The position numbers were made by a program, and so were the translations under genes. A stretch of DNA of 33,931 nt. It comes from an uncultured Erysipelotrichaceae bacterium. GTDB taxonomy: Bacteria; Bacillota_I; Bacilli_A; RFN20; CAG-826. Shown here piece after piece: positions 25,311 to 33,704 of this stretch. Position 1 is the first letter of the stretch, and each line of letters starts with the position of its first letter. The notes beneath the pieces are model-generated. The model did not search any database. It had not been told where the DNA came from and saw only the letters and a list, made by a program, of their open reading frames with translations. Location: the NCBI GenBank assembly GCA_902797855.1, contig CADBUI010000011.1, positions 1-33,931 on the forward strand, given 5' to 3'.

Positions 25311-26942
25311 ATGTTAAAGAAAATATTTAAATTATTTTTTGGTCGATTCCTTTGGATTGGACTAATTTTACTTATTGAAGTTGCTTTAGCAATATTCTTC
25401 ATTATTTTCGGGGCGAATATTCTTGAACTAATTGCTGCAGTTATTGCTGTACTAATTAGTAGAGAGCCAGACTTAGGTGTCATTGAAAGCGTTCTTGACA
25501 TCTTTGCGATGCTTATTCTATTTGTTTTTGACTTTATTATTATGACTTATATTGTCAATAGCAAAGCTAATACATCATATAAAATCACATGGTTATTCGT
25601 TGTTGGACTTCTTCCTGTCATAGGTGGAATTTTATATTTGATGTTTGGTAATAAAAACACCACCAAACGTATGAAGAGAAAACTTCAACCTATTCATGAC
25701 GCAACAAAACATTTTGAAATTGAACAAGATGTGCATGATGCATTAATTAAAAATGAGAAAGATTTATCAGCGTTAAATCTTGCTAATTATATCGTAAAAG
25801 GATGTGGCACTAACCTAACTAAAAATACAGAGGTAACATATTTTAAAAGTGGTGAAGATGCTTGGCCACATATGCTTCATGAATTACTTAAAGCTAAGCA
25901 TTACATTTTCTTAGAATATTTCATTATTGAAAGAGGATTATTCTGGAATTCAATTGTTGATATCCTTGCTCAAAAAGTCCAAGAAGGCGTGGATGTTAGA
26001 GTGATGTATGATGATGTTGGTTCTATTCAAACCATTCCAACATTTTATCCTCGTAAACTTCGCAAAATGGGAATTAAATGCGTAGCATATAACCGCTTTA
26101 AACCATTTGTTAACGTTAAACTTAATAACCGTGATCACCGTAAGATTCTAGTTATTGATGGTAAGGTTGGATTCACCGGAGGAATTAACCTCGCTGATGA
26201 ATATGTTAATAAAAAAGTTAGATTCGGATATTGGAAAGATAATTCCATCATGCTTAAGGGCGAATCAGTTCATAACCTCACCCAACTATTCTTAGCTAAC
26301 TGGGTTAGTGTTAATAAAACTGGATTTGATGAACTCAGTGATCCAAAATACGAAGCTTTTGCATATAAAGATGAATCTGAAAAGATTAATCCAAGTGGAT
26401 ATGTTCAACCATATGGAGATATTCCTTATGATGATGAAGCTGTTGGCGAAAGAGTTTATATTCAACTCATCAATAAAGCTCAACATTATGTCTACATAAC
26501 CACCCCATATTTAATCATCGATGATGAGATGACTAATGCACTTTGTAACGCTGCTAAAAGTGGAGTGAATGTCGTCTTACTCACCCCTCATATTCCTGAT
26601 AAAAAGATGGTCTTTAATGTTACAAGAAGCTACTATGATCCTCTTTTAGAAGCGGGAGTAAAGATCTATGAATTCACTCCTGGATTTGTTCATGAAAAGA
26701 TGTTCATCGTTGATGATATATTTGGAACAGTAGGAACAATTAATTTAGATTATCGTTCGCTTTATCTACACTTAGAAAATGGTGTTTTCTTATATAAATG
26801 CGATTGTCTAAAAGACATGAAGAAAGATTATGAAGAAAGTATCGCTAGTAGTGAAGAAATCACTCTTGAAAAATATCAAAAACTTAGACGTGGTAAGAAA
26901 GTTCTTTGGTCACTCCTTAGAGTTTTCGCTCCACTTATGTAG
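25311..26942 (+). CDS. cls: Cardiolipin synthase
   Basis: A 543-residue bacterial cardiolipin synthase: it joins two phosphatidylglycerols into cardiolipin and glycerol at the membrane. The N-terminus has two or three membrane helices (about residues 12-48 and 55-80, then 92-112 with LFVVGLLPVIGGILYLMFG), the phospholipase-D nuclease-N type opening. Two PLD motifs follow: HRKILVIDGKVGFTGG with His276 and HEKMFIVDDIFGTVGT with His461. The length is a little above the usual 480-510. The start lies 2 nt after the lipoprotein stop without a clear Shine-Dalgarno, so it is probably translated by coupling. A role in membrane lipid make-up pairs naturally with the acyltransferase elsewhere in the window. 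Confidence 0.95.
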   Translation: MLKKIFKLFFGRFLWIGLILLIEVALAIFFIIFGANILELIAAVIAVLISREPDLGVIESVLDIFAMLILFVFDFIIMTYIVNSKANTSYKITWLFVVGLLPVIGGILYLMFGNKNTTKRMKRKLQPIHDATKHFEIEQDVHDALIKNEKDLSALNLANYIVKGCGTNLTKNTEVTYFKSGEDAWPHMLHELLKAKHYIFLEYFIIERGLFWNSIVDILAQKVQEGVDVRVMYDDVGSIQTIPTFYPRKLRKMGIKCVAYNRFKPFVNVKLNNRDHRKILVIDGKVGFTGGINLADEYVNKKVRFGYWKDNSIMLKGESVHNLTQLFLANWVSVNKTGFDELSDPKYEAFAYKDESEKINPSGYVQPYGDIPYDDEAVGERVYIQLINKAQHYVYITTPYLIIDDEMTNALCNAAKSGVNVVLLTPHIPDKKMVFNVTRSYYDPLLEAGVKIYEFTPGFVHEKMFIVDDIFGTVGTINLDYRSLYLHLENGVFLYKCDCLKDMKKDYEESIASSEEITLEKYQKLRRGKKVLWSLLRVFAPLM

Positions 26943-26953
26943 GAGGATAAGTT

Positions 26954-27898
26954 ATGGAAAGAAATACGTTAGTTATCGGTGGTGCTGGATTTATCGGTAG
27001 TTTCCTTTGTAAGGAACTTCTTAAAGTAAGTGATAAAGTCATCGCTTTAGATAATCTTCTTCGTGGTAAGAAAGAAAATGTTAAAGATTTAGTTTCTAAT
27101 CCGAAATTTAGTCTTATTATTGGAGACGCTAACGACGTTACTAATTTAAAAAAGATTATCAAAGATAATAAGATCAATTATATCTTCCATTTAGCCGCTA
27201 ATAGTGACATCCAAGCTAGCGCAATGAATCCTTCAATTGAATTTGAATGTACAGCTAAAACTACTTGGAGCATCTTATATGCTATGAGAGAATGCGGAGT
27301 AAAAAACCTTTTCTTCGCTTCAACAAGTGCTGTTTATGGCGAACTTAAAGGTGAAAATTTCTCGGAAGAATCTCTTCTTGAACCAGTTTCATATTATGGA
27401 AGTGCTAAAGCTGCTAGCGAAGCCTTCATTCGAAGCTATTCATATATGAACGATTTCAACGCTCTCATCTTCCGTTTCCCAAATGTTATTGGACCAAATC
27501 TCACTCATGGAGTGTTCTTTGATTTTATTTCTAGACTAAAAGAAAACCCAACTGAACTTGTCGTTCTTGGCGATGGATCTCAATCTAAACCATATATGCA
27601 TGTTTCTGATTTAGTAAGAGGAATCTTAATGCTTATTTGGGATAATAAGGGCGTTAACACCTATAATATAGGTGTAGAGCACGACACTCCAGTAAGAAAA
27701 ATTGCTGAGATGGTCGTTAGAGAAATGAACTTACCTAATTGCAAAATTAAATATGGAAGTGGAAAGATTGGCTGGAAAGGCGACGTCCCTCATTTCTCAT
27801 ATAAACTTGATAAGATTTATTCAACCGGTTGGAAAGCTTCAATGGATTCTGATGAAGCCTCATTAGAAACAATTAAAGAAGCCCTTGGTAAAAAATGA
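26954..27898 (+). CDS. NAD-dependent sugar-nucleotide epimerase/dehydratase
   Basis: A 314-residue extended short-chain dehydrogenase of the GalE/WbpP type. The Rossmann motif GGAGFIGS is at residues 9-16; the active site has STSAVYG (Ser123/Ser125) and Y148-x3-K152 in YYGSAK. FRFPNVIGPN and the C-terminal WKGDVPHFSYKLDKI follow the family pattern. It acts on an NDP-sugar, most likely as a 4-epimerase or 4,6-dehydratase for surface polysaccharide; GalE itself (UDP-galactose 4-epimerase) is possible and would connect to the galactosidases. AGGAGG (26941-26946) overlaps the stop codon of cls. The stop is TGA, evidence for the standard genetic code. A strong terminator follows. Confidence 0.9.
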   Translation: MERNTLVIGGAGFIGSFLCKELLKVSDKVIALDNLLRGKKENVKDLVSNPKFSLIIGDANDVTNLKKIIKDNKINYIFHLAANSDIQASAMNPSIEFECTAKTTWSILYAMRECGVKNLFFASTSAVYGELKGENFSEESLLEPVSYYGSAKAASEAFIRSYSYMNDFNALIFRFPNVIGPNLTHGVFFDFISRLKENPTELVVLGDGSQSKPYMHVSDLVRGILMLIWDNKGVNTYNIGVEHDTPVRKIAEMVVREMNLPNCKIKYGSGKIGWKGDVPHFSYKLDKIYSTGWKASMDSDEASLETIKEALGKK

Positions 27899-27912
27899 TT
27901 CATTTATAAATG

Positions 27913-27941
27913 AAAACATTGCGAGAAGTTCGCAATGTTTT
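27913..27941. terminator. Intrinsic terminator after the epimerase gene
   Basis: AAAACATTGCGA / TCGCAATGTTTT, perfect 12-bp stem with loop GAAGT and T-run after it. The A-run on the other side lets it also end the minus-strand lipoprotein gene that stops at 27945. Confidence 0.92.
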
Positions 27942-27944
27942 TCT

Positions 27945-28820
27945 TTAGTCGGGGATAACTGGTATCAGTGTTTTATCGTAAGCAGTCATTGCTTTTGTAT
28001 AAAACGCTGAGACTGTTTCAGTTTTTTCTAGTGTGAATGGTTCATTAAGCTGATTACCTAGACAATCTTTTCCAATTTGAAGCGATTCGATGTGGTGGTA
28101 GTAATCAAGAATGAATTTATTATCCGCCGCTCTTTTAAATCTAAATAATTCGTAGTTATTTCTAACACATTCAGTTATATCTAAACCACTAAAATTAACA
28201 TGATATGTCACATTTGTGGATGAGATTTTTTCCACTAAGACATCGTCATTTTTCGCTAAACCATAGGTTGTGTTAGCCCATGAATCAATACTAGGAGTGG
28301 ATATATATAATCCCGCTGTATATTCTTCGCTTGTTGGATAATGATATATTTTTTCAGTTCCGATTTTCGAGCCATAGCCATAATCGGTAATTACTCTTTC
28401 AAGTATTGTTTTTTCACTTGCTTCACCAACGTGATAGTTATCAATTGTAACAACTCCATTCGTGTGAGCTTGTTTATAAGATTCCTCGCGCGTATATTTA
28501 GTTAAGAAAATAGTGACGTCATTTGAGTAACGATCTTCAAATACTGTTCTTGATTCAGTAATATTTCCATCAATTTCAGTCGCAAAATTACCTAAATAAT
28601 CTTTATAGTAGGTATTAATTGTTAAAGAAGTTTTCTTTGAAGTTAGTTCATTACGAGACTCTGATGAACTTTCATAAGCTTCGACTGCGTCTTTTTCTAA
28701 AATTGATTTTACAATCGTAATATTTTCAGTATCCCACCATTCAAAAGCTTTCACGCTTGAGCAAGAGGCTAAGAGTGATGTAAGAATAAGTGGAGTAACT
28801 AACAATAATCTCTTTTTCAT
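27945..28820 (-). CDS. Lipoprotein of unknown function
   Basis: A 291-residue protein with a lipoprotein signal: MKKRLLLVTPLILTSLLASC, cysteine at residue 20 in lipobox LASC. The mature sequence starts SSVKAFEWWDTENITIV, is serine- and threonine-rich, and lacks any motif I know. It is convergent with the epimerase gene and shares the terminator at 27913-27941. The promoter TTGTCT-17-TAATAT lies just upstream (28863-28835), with 14 nt between the -10 and the ATG, so the leader is only about 8 nt and has no Shine-Dalgarno. Confidence 0.85.
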   Translation of the reverse strand: MKKRLLLVTPLILTSLLASCSSVKAFEWWDTENITIVKSILEKDAVEAYESSSESRNELTSKKTSLTINTYYKDYLGNFATEIDGNITESRTVFEDRYSNDVTIFLTKYTREESYKQAHTNGVVTIDNYHVGEASEKTILERVITDYGYGSKIGTEKIYHYPTSEEYTAGLYISTPSIDSWANTTYGLAKNDDVLVEKISSTNVTYHVNFSGLDITECVRNNYELFRFKRAADNKFILDYYHHIESLQIGKDCLGNQLNEPFTLEKTETVSAFYTKAMTAYDKTLIPVIPD

Positions 28821-28834
28821 ATCTAACGTTAATA

Positions 28835-28863
28835 ATATTAAAATTAAAAACTCTCTTAGACAA
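28835..28863 (-). promoter_or_regulatory. Promoter of the minus-strand lipoprotein gene
   Basis: Minus strand: TTGTCT (28863-28858), 17-nt spacer, TAATAT (28840-28835), 14 nt to the ATG. Weaker than the other promoters in the window. Confidence 0.5.
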
Positions 28864-28928
28864 CATTTATTGAATTAGACATTTATTTAAAAAGCTGTAT
28901 CATATAAATATGATTGAGGTATCAGATA

Positions 28929-29483
28929 GTGAAATATTTTGATGTCACAAGTAAACAAAAGAAAACCACAATTATTTTCCTAATTTTACTAGTGCTATTT
29001 TCCTTTGCTTTAATTGGTGTACATTTTTTACCATTTTTCACGAATGTTAATTCTCAGACACTTCAAAACTTACTAGAAGTTACAGGAGTGGAAGCATCAT
29101 TTGGTAAACCAGGAATGTATGCATCTAGTAGAGTTAATCCAAATATTTTCCTAATGATTGGAAGTTCATTAGGAGTGCTTGGTTCACTCTTATTACTTGT
29201 GTTTACAATTTGGTTTATTGCCTCTAAAAAATATAATCGCTTCATGTTTTTTATGTTTGCGTTGACCACTCCATGTTATGCAATCTTAGTTGCAACTGAA
29301 TTTTTTATCATTCCTTTATATAAAACATCCAATGTTACTGGCTTTGCAGATATGCAGTACATTCATTATTGGTACTATGTATCTTTAATTGGTTCAATTG
29401 CTATATTTTTAACAATATTTATCACTATTGTTGTCATTGCGTTGCAAGGAGATAAATCCACCATCTCAGTGGAGTCAAATTAG
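28929..29483 (+). CDS. Four-helix membrane protein of unknown function
   Basis: A 184-residue protein with four likely membrane helices: about residues 12-37 (TIIFLILLVLFSFALIGVHF), 72-98, 103-128 and 146-172. A loop of about 35 residues lies between helices 1 and 2. No enzyme or transporter motif. I start it at GTG 28929, because GAGGT (28916-28920) lies 8 nt upstream; the longer TTG-started frame at 28914 would begin inside that ribosome site. A possible -10 TATAAA is at 28903-28908. The gene stands alone between the lipoprotein and the nuclease pair. The nearest relatives could be the membrane-integrated DUF families of gut Firmicutes; I do not name one. Confidence 0.75.
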   Translation: MKYFDVTSKQKKTTIIFLILLVLFSFALIGVHFLPFFTNVNSQTLQNLLEVTGVEASFGKPGMYASSRVNPNIFLMIGSSLGVLGSLLLLVFTIWFIASKKYNRFMFFMFALTTPCYAILVATEFFIIPLYKTSNVTGFADMQYIHYWYYVSLIGSIAIFLTIFITIVVIALQGDKSTISVESN

Positions 29484-29490
29484 GGTAAAG

Positions 29491-29519
29491 TTGCAATTAT
29501 CAAATTATATTTATATAAT
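29491..29519 (+). promoter_or_regulatory. Promoter of the nuclease operon, leaderless geometry
   Basis: TTGCAA (29491-29496), exactly 17 nt, TATAAT (29514-29519), then 6 nt (CGTAGT) to the ATG at 29526. This is the clearest full promoter in the window and puts the transcription start on the start codon. Confidence 0.8.
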
Positions 29520-29525
29520 CGTAGT

Positions 29526-30371
29526 ATGAAAATGAATATTAAACATTTTACAAAAATAGGCTTGTTGCTCACCTCTTTATGTGCATTTCTTTCTGGTTGT
29601 AGTAATTCGGATTATTATGCCTCTATATCTAATGACCTTAGAGGGGATGAACTAAAAGAGGCGTTAAGCGAACTCATCTACCACGAAAAGGCAATTAACT
29701 ATGCGAATGTTTCGTCTTATTATACAAAGACTGATTCTGCTGGTGCACCAAATAAGATTAAACTTTTCTATAACGGACAAGTCGTGTCCACAAAAATGAC
29801 TGATCCTGATTATATGCCTTATACATCAGATGATGATGATCCAAATGGCATCAACCGTGAACACGTCTGGTGTCAATCTCGTTTTAGAATCTATGGTTCT
29901 ATGACTGATCCAGCTCATTATGGTAAAGCTGAAAACCCAGGTCCTGCTACTGATTTATATAACGTTAGACCATGCTTAGGTTCAATTAACCAAGCAAGAA
30001 GCAATTATATTTATAGTGAATCTCATACTTCTCAAACATTTGATCCAGCCGTTATTGAAGGCGGAGAAGAAGCTTCAAGAGGTGAAATCGCTAGAATATT
30101 ATTCTATTGTGCAACTAGATATCTAAAACTTGAACTAGTTGAAGATGATAGTGTCCCTTATAGTGGACGTTCAAATAAGATGGGTAATCTAGATTATCTA
30201 CTTAAATGGAATTTAGCCTACGCACCAAGCGATTTAGAAAAACAAAGAAATGATGCGATTCAAGAAATTCAAGGTAACCGTAATCCATTCGTCGATCACC
30301 CTGAATATGCTTGCCGCATTTATGGTAATAAATCAAACGCAACTAAAGAAATTTGTAAGGAGTATTTATAA
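29526..30371 (+). CDS. Endonuclease-I-family surface lipoprotein
   Basis: A 281-residue lipoprotein nuclease. The signal peptide ends in lipobox LSGC with the cysteine at residue 25. The endonuclease I (EndA/Vvn) fold is shown by NREHVW with Glu112 and His113 (metal ligand and general base) and DLYNVRPCLGSINQARSN, in which Asn155 fits the second metal ligand. GNRNPFVDHPEYA is the family's C-terminal signature. It should cut DNA or RNA outside the cell without strict sequence preference. It has no Shine-Dalgarno and its promoter places the RNA 5' end at the ATG. Its stop overlaps the start of a second nuclease gene (TAATG). Confidence 0.92.
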   Translation: MKMNIKHFTKIGLLLTSLCAFLSGCSNSDYYASISNDLRGDELKEALSELIYHEKAINYANVSSYYTKTDSAGAPNKIKLFYNGQVVSTKMTDPDYMPYTSDDDDPNGINREHVWCQSRFRIYGSMTDPAHYGKAENPGPATDLYNVRPCLGSINQARSNYIYSESHTSQTFDPAVIEGGEEASRGEIARILFYCATRYLKLELVEDDSVPYSGRSNKMGNLDYLLKWNLAYAPSDLEKQRNDAIQEIQGNRNPFVDHPEYACRIYGNKSNATKEICKEYL

Positions 30372-31240
30372 TGAGACTTAACAAACTACTTATCCTCCCA
30401 GCCATCTTATGTTTAATTTCTGGCTGTCAAAACGGAGGAGAAAACCAATCTGGTCCAATTACTGACTATGATGGATATTATCAATCAATTAACTATGATG
30501 ATACTGGAAGTTCACTCATCCATAAGATTCATGATTTAATGATTGATACTCACACAAAATATCCTACATATTCAATCTTTAATAGTACCGCTACATATAA
30601 GAAGACATGCATTAATCCTGCTACCAATAAGATTGTTAACTTCTATAGTGGTAAAGAAACTGCTTCTTATAGTGCATCGCGTGAACACGTTTGGGCATGT
30701 GCTAACTCTAACGAACTTTGGGGTCGTACCGATGGAAAAGATATTGGTGAAAGCTATCAAGGTGGTGGAGCAGATATGTATCATATCATGCCATGTTCAG
30801 GTGCTTTAAATCAGTATCGTGGTAACGCCAAATTCTATGAATTTGAAGAAGGCGAAACCTTCTATCAACGCGGTGATAGCGGCGGTAAATACAAAATTAA
30901 AGGTAATAAAGACGAAGACTTCTGCGATAGAGTTGAAGTTGCCGATGAAATGAAAGGCGATGTCGCTCGTATCTTAGCGTATCTCTACGTTCATTATACC
31001 GCTAACTTTGGTAAGACAAATAAATATACTGGACAACTTCAAATCAATAACATCGTTTATCGTCCAGGTACAGAAACTAACCAATATTGCTTTGATAAAT
31101 TAATCAAATGGAACAATCTTGATCCAGTTGATGAAATGGAAAAGAATCGTTGTAACGAAGTTCAAAAAGAACAAGGCAACCGTAATCCATTTATCGATCA
31201 CCCAGAATTCATGGCTAAAGCATTTGGTCTTGAGGAATAA
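30371..31240 (+). CDS. Endonuclease-I-family surface lipoprotein, paralogue
   Basis: A 289-residue paralogue of the preceding gene. Lipobox ISGC, cysteine at residue 19. The nuclease motifs are SREHVW with His106, DMYHIMPCSGALNQYRGN with Asn147 and GNRNPFIDHPEFMAKAFG. Both copies keep the catalytic residues but differ strongly elsewhere: this one has a longer insert after the Asn motif (about residues 155-185, acidic and lysine-rich). AGGAG sits 9 nt before the ATG, unlike the first copy. The pair probably provides nucleotides by digesting external DNA; diverged copies suggest different substrates or partners. Confidence 0.92.
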   Translation: MRLNKLLILPAILCLISGCQNGGENQSGPITDYDGYYQSINYDDTGSSLIHKIHDLMIDTHTKYPTYSIFNSTATYKKTCINPATNKIVNFYSGKETASYSASREHVWACANSNELWGRTDGKDIGESYQGGGADMYHIMPCSGALNQYRGNAKFYEFEEGETFYQRGDSGGKYKIKGNKDEDFCDRVEVADEMKGDVARILAYLYVHYTANFGKTNKYTGQLQINNIVYRPGTETNQYCFDKLIKWNNLDPVDEMEKNRCNEVQKEQGNRNPFIDHPEFMAKAFGLEE

Positions 31241-31254
31241 ATAAGATACAATAT

Positions 31255-31281
31255 AAGCCTCTAGTAAAATTAGAGGCTTTT
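31255..31281 (+). terminator. Intrinsic terminator between the nuclease pair and rimO
   Basis: AAGCCTCTA / TAGAGGCTT, perfect 9-bp stem, loop GTAAAAT, followed by TTT. The T-run merges with TAAAAT only 1 nt before the rimO ATG. Confidence 0.85.
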
Positions 31282-31287
31282 AAAATT

Positions 31288-32580
31288 ATGACTAAGATAG
31301 GAATGATATCGCTTGGATGCGCTAAAAATCTCGTCGATAGCGAGATTGTTTTAGGCATGCTTAGTGATAAGTTTGAACTAGTTAACACTGTTGAAGAAAG
31401 CGATATCGTTATCATCAATACTTGTGGATTTATCGAAGCAAGTAAGCAAGAATCTATCGAAAATATCTTAGATGTCGTGAAAAGCGGCAAGAAAACAGTC
31501 GTAATTGGTTGTCTAGTGGAACGATACCTAAACGAACTAAAAGAAGCCATTCCTGAAGTTAATTTGTGGGTGAGAATAAAAGACTATAAAGAGTTAAACT
31601 CAAAACTTGAAGAACTAATTAATGATAAACAAGAAATTCCAGCATTTAATCCATTTAATAGACTCGTGACCACTCCAAGCTATATGGCCTATCTTCGCAT
31701 CTCAGAAGGATGTAATAATTGCTGCACATACTGCGCGATTCCTCTAATTAGAGGAAGTTTTAGAAGTAGAAAGATGGAAGATATCTTAAAAGAAGCTCAT
31801 GCACTTGCAAGTAACGGATATAAAGAAATCGTTTTAATTAGCCAAGACACTACTAGATATGGAAGTGATTTTACTAATAAGGTAACAATCGTTGATTTAT
31901 TAACTAAGATTTGTGAAATTAAAGAATTTAAATCTGTTCGCCTACTTTATCTATATCCAGATGAGATCAGTGATGAATTAATTGAGTTTATCAAAAATAA
32001 TCCAAAAGTCGCTCCATATTTTGATATACCTTTCCAACATTCTTCTAACGCTATTTTAAAAGCGATGAATAGAAGAGGTACCCGTGAAGAATATATCGAA
32101 TTAATTAATAAAATTAGAAGAGAGATTCCTCACGCAATCCTTAGAACAACTTATATTGTTGGCTTCCCAGGAGAAAGTGAAGATGATTTTGTGGACTTAG
32201 TGAAATTCACTAAGGAAGTTCGCTTCGATCACATGGGAGCATTTAAATACTCTCGTGAAGATGGCACAAAATCATATTCATTTAATAATCAAATCGCTGA
32301 AGCTTTAAAAGTTGGTAGATTAAATAAGATAATGGATGTTCAAAAGAAGATTTCCTATGAAAAGAATAAAGAGCATATTGGAGAAGTGATGTCTGGTATT
32401 GTTATTGGATATAACGAAAAATCAAATCAATATTCTCTTAGAAGCTATTGGAACGCTCCAGATGATATTGATGGAAACATCTATTTTGAATCTAAAAAGC
32501 CACTTAATCTTGGCGATGAAGTTAAAGTCAAAATCAAATCCGCTTTTGTTTATGATTTATATGGAGAATTAGTTGAATAA
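31288..32580 (+). CDS. rimO: Ribosomal protein S12 methylthiotransferase RimO
   Basis: A 430-residue radical-SAM methylthiotransferase that modifies the conserved aspartate of ribosomal protein S12. The N-terminal UPF0004 domain carries the first cluster's cysteines (C11 in SLGCAKNLVDSE, C46 in NTCGFIEAS, C75 in GCLVERY). The radical-SAM motif CNNCCTYC gives C142, C146 and C149. Later motifs (LYLYPDEI, FDIPFQHSSNAILKAMNRRG, TYIVGFPGE) and a C-terminal TRAM domain complete it. The SLGC-KNLVDSE spelling marks RimO rather than MiaB. The start at 31288 preserves the first strand; ATG at 31303 is possible. No Shine-Dalgarno is seen. Confidence 0.95.
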   Translation: MTKIGMISLGCAKNLVDSEIVLGMLSDKFELVNTVEESDIVIINTCGFIEASKQESIENILDVVKSGKKTVVIGCLVERYLNELKEAIPEVNLWVRIKDYKELNSKLEELINDKQEIPAFNPFNRLVTTPSYMAYLRISEGCNNCCTYCAIPLIRGSFRSRKMEDILKEAHALASNGYKEIVLISQDTTRYGSDFTNKVTIVDLLTKICEIKEFKSVRLLYLYPDEISDELIEFIKNNPKVAPYFDIPFQHSSNAILKAMNRRGTREEYIELINKIRREIPHAILRTTYIVGFPGESEDDFVDLVKFTKEVRFDHMGAFKYSREDGTKSYSFNNQIAEALKVGRLNKIMDVQKKISYEKNKEHIGEVMSGIVIGYNEKSNQYSLRSYWNAPDDIDGNIYFESKKPLNLGDEVKVKIKSAFVYDLYGELVE

Positions 32581-32585
32581 TTTAA

Positions 32586-32614
32586 TTGCATAAAAACCTA
32601 TATAAATATATAAT
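32586..32614 (+). promoter_or_regulatory. Promoter of the tRNA-Thr gene
   Basis: TTGCAT (32586-32591), 17-nt spacer, TATAAT (32609-32614). The start would be near 32621, 7 nt before the mature 5' end. Confidence 0.8.
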
Positions 32615-32627
32615 CTAATTCGTTAAC

Positions 32628-32701
32628 GCCTCCATAGTTAAGTGGTATAACGGATCCATGGTAAGGATCAATTCGTAGTTCGATTCTGCGTGGAGGCACC
32701 A
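32628..32701 (+). tRNA. tRNA-Thr (anticodon GGT)
   Basis: A 74-nt cloverleaf that I folded by hand: acceptor stem GCCTCCA/TGGAGGC (7 of 7 pairs), D arm GTTA-AGTGGTA-TAAC, anticodon arm GATCC-ATGGTAA-GGATC with anticodon GGT after U33, a 4-nt variable loop, T arm CGTAG-TTCGATT-CTGCG, discriminator A and encoded CCA. It reads threonine codons ACC and ACT. It has its own promoter and terminator and stands between rimO and a KilA-N gene. Confidence 0.95.
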
Positions 32702-32711
32702 GGATAATATT

Positions 32712-32741
32712 ACAGTGATGATACACAGTCACTGTTTTTTT
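32712..32741 (+). terminator. Intrinsic terminator after tRNA-Thr
   Basis: ACAGTGA / TCACTGT, perfect 7-bp stem, 10-nt loop, followed by a run of T. Confidence 0.85.
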
Positions 32742-32808
32742 ATTATTTTAAGGTAGAACATTAATCAATATTATGGTAGAATATAATTGATAAAAGGAGA
32801 ATCGTTTT

Positions 32809-33633
32809 ATGAATAAAATCACTGTAAAAAATATTGAAATTAGTATAACCGGAATCAATGATGATGATTTTATTAGTCTTACTGATATTGCTAAAATAAA
32901 AAACCCTGAATTTCCTGCAGATGTAATAAAGAATTGGATGCGTTTAAGAAGCACAATTGAATTTTTGGGGATTTGGGAGCAAATTAACAATTTAAATTTT
33001 AACATGGTCGAATTCGACCAGTTTAAAAATGAGGCAGGTCATAACTACTTTGTTATGACACCAACAAAATGGTCTACAAAAACAAATGCGATTGGTATTA
33101 AAACTAAATCTGGAAAATATGGTGGAGGAACATTTGCTCACCGCGATATTGCTTTAGAATTTGCTTCATGGATTTCTGCAGAAGTGAAATTATATATTAT
33201 TAAGGAATTCCAAAGATTAAAGGTACAAGAATCCGAACAACTTGATTGGCATGGTAAAAGGATGCTAACAAAGCTTAATTATTTAATTCAAACCGATGCA
33301 GTTAAAGAACACCTTGTCCCTATCGAACTCTCTTATGAACAAAAGAGCTATATTTATGCAAGTGAAGCAGATCTTCTAAATGTTGCTTTATTTGGTAAAA
33401 CAGCCAAAGAATGGAGAGAAGTAAATCTAGACAAAGAAGGCAATCTTAGAGATTATGCTAACACAATTGAATTAGCAATTTTAAGTAATCTAGAATTTAT
33501 GAACGCCCAATTGATAGCAAATAAAATCTCGCCAAAAGAGAGATTAATTATTCTTAATAAAGAAGCAAATAAAGAAAAAGAATTGTTTAATAGAAACAAC
33601 GAGAAACCAATTAAGAAAATAGAAAAGAAATAA
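32809..33633 (+). CDS. KilA-N domain protein
   Basis: A 274-residue protein whose first about 130 residues match the KilA-N domain: FISLTDIAKIKNPEFPADVIKNWMR, then the conserved KTNAIGIKTKSGKYGGG and FAHRDIALEFASWISAEVKLYIIKEFQRLK. KilA-N is a DNA-binding-type domain of phages, viruses and integrated elements, and also common in gut bacterial genomes. The C-terminal half (ASEADLLNVALFGKTAKEWR on) is a charged helical region of unknown role. An AAGGAG sits about 9 nt before the ATG; a possible extended -10 TGGTAGAAT is at 32774-32782. Together with the regulator after it and the tRNA before it, it suggests the edge of an accessory element. Confidence 0.85.
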   Translation: MNKITVKNIEISITGINDDDFISLTDIAKIKNPEFPADVIKNWMRLRSTIEFLGIWEQINNLNFNMVEFDQFKNEAGHNYFVMTPTKWSTKTNAIGIKTKSGKYGGGTFAHRDIALEFASWISAEVKLYIIKEFQRLKVQESEQLDWHGKRMLTKLNYLIQTDAVKEHLVPIELSYEQKSYIYASEADLLNVALFGKTAKEWREVNLDKEGNLRDYANTIELAILSNLEFMNAQLIANKISPKERLIILNKEANKEKELFNRNNEKPIKKIEKK

Positions 33634-33653
33634 TGTCATTTATTAAATAAACT

Positions 33654-33682
33654 TTTTGCGGTGCCAAAATGGTATCGCAAAA
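33654..33682. promoter_or_regulatory. Long hairpin / inverted repeat before the XRE regulator gene
   Basis: TTTTGCGGTGCCA - AAA - TGGTATCGCAAAA. Thirteen pairs, eleven Watson-Crick and two G-U in the plus-strand RNA. No T-run follows on the plus strand. It ends 22 nt before the regulator's start codon, so it may be an operator bound by that regulator or an RNA hairpin in its leader. Confidence 0.6.
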
Positions 33683-33704
33683 GCGCCATAAAAGGAGAAA
33701 TTAT

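Noticed and set aside
24448-28820. Treating the two ~290-residue lipoproteins as paralogues
   Set aside because: Similar size and style, but I found no shared motif beyond the signal peptide.
28914-28928. TTG start of the four-helix protein
   Set aside because: The GAGGT ribosome site lies inside it and is well spaced for GTG 28929.
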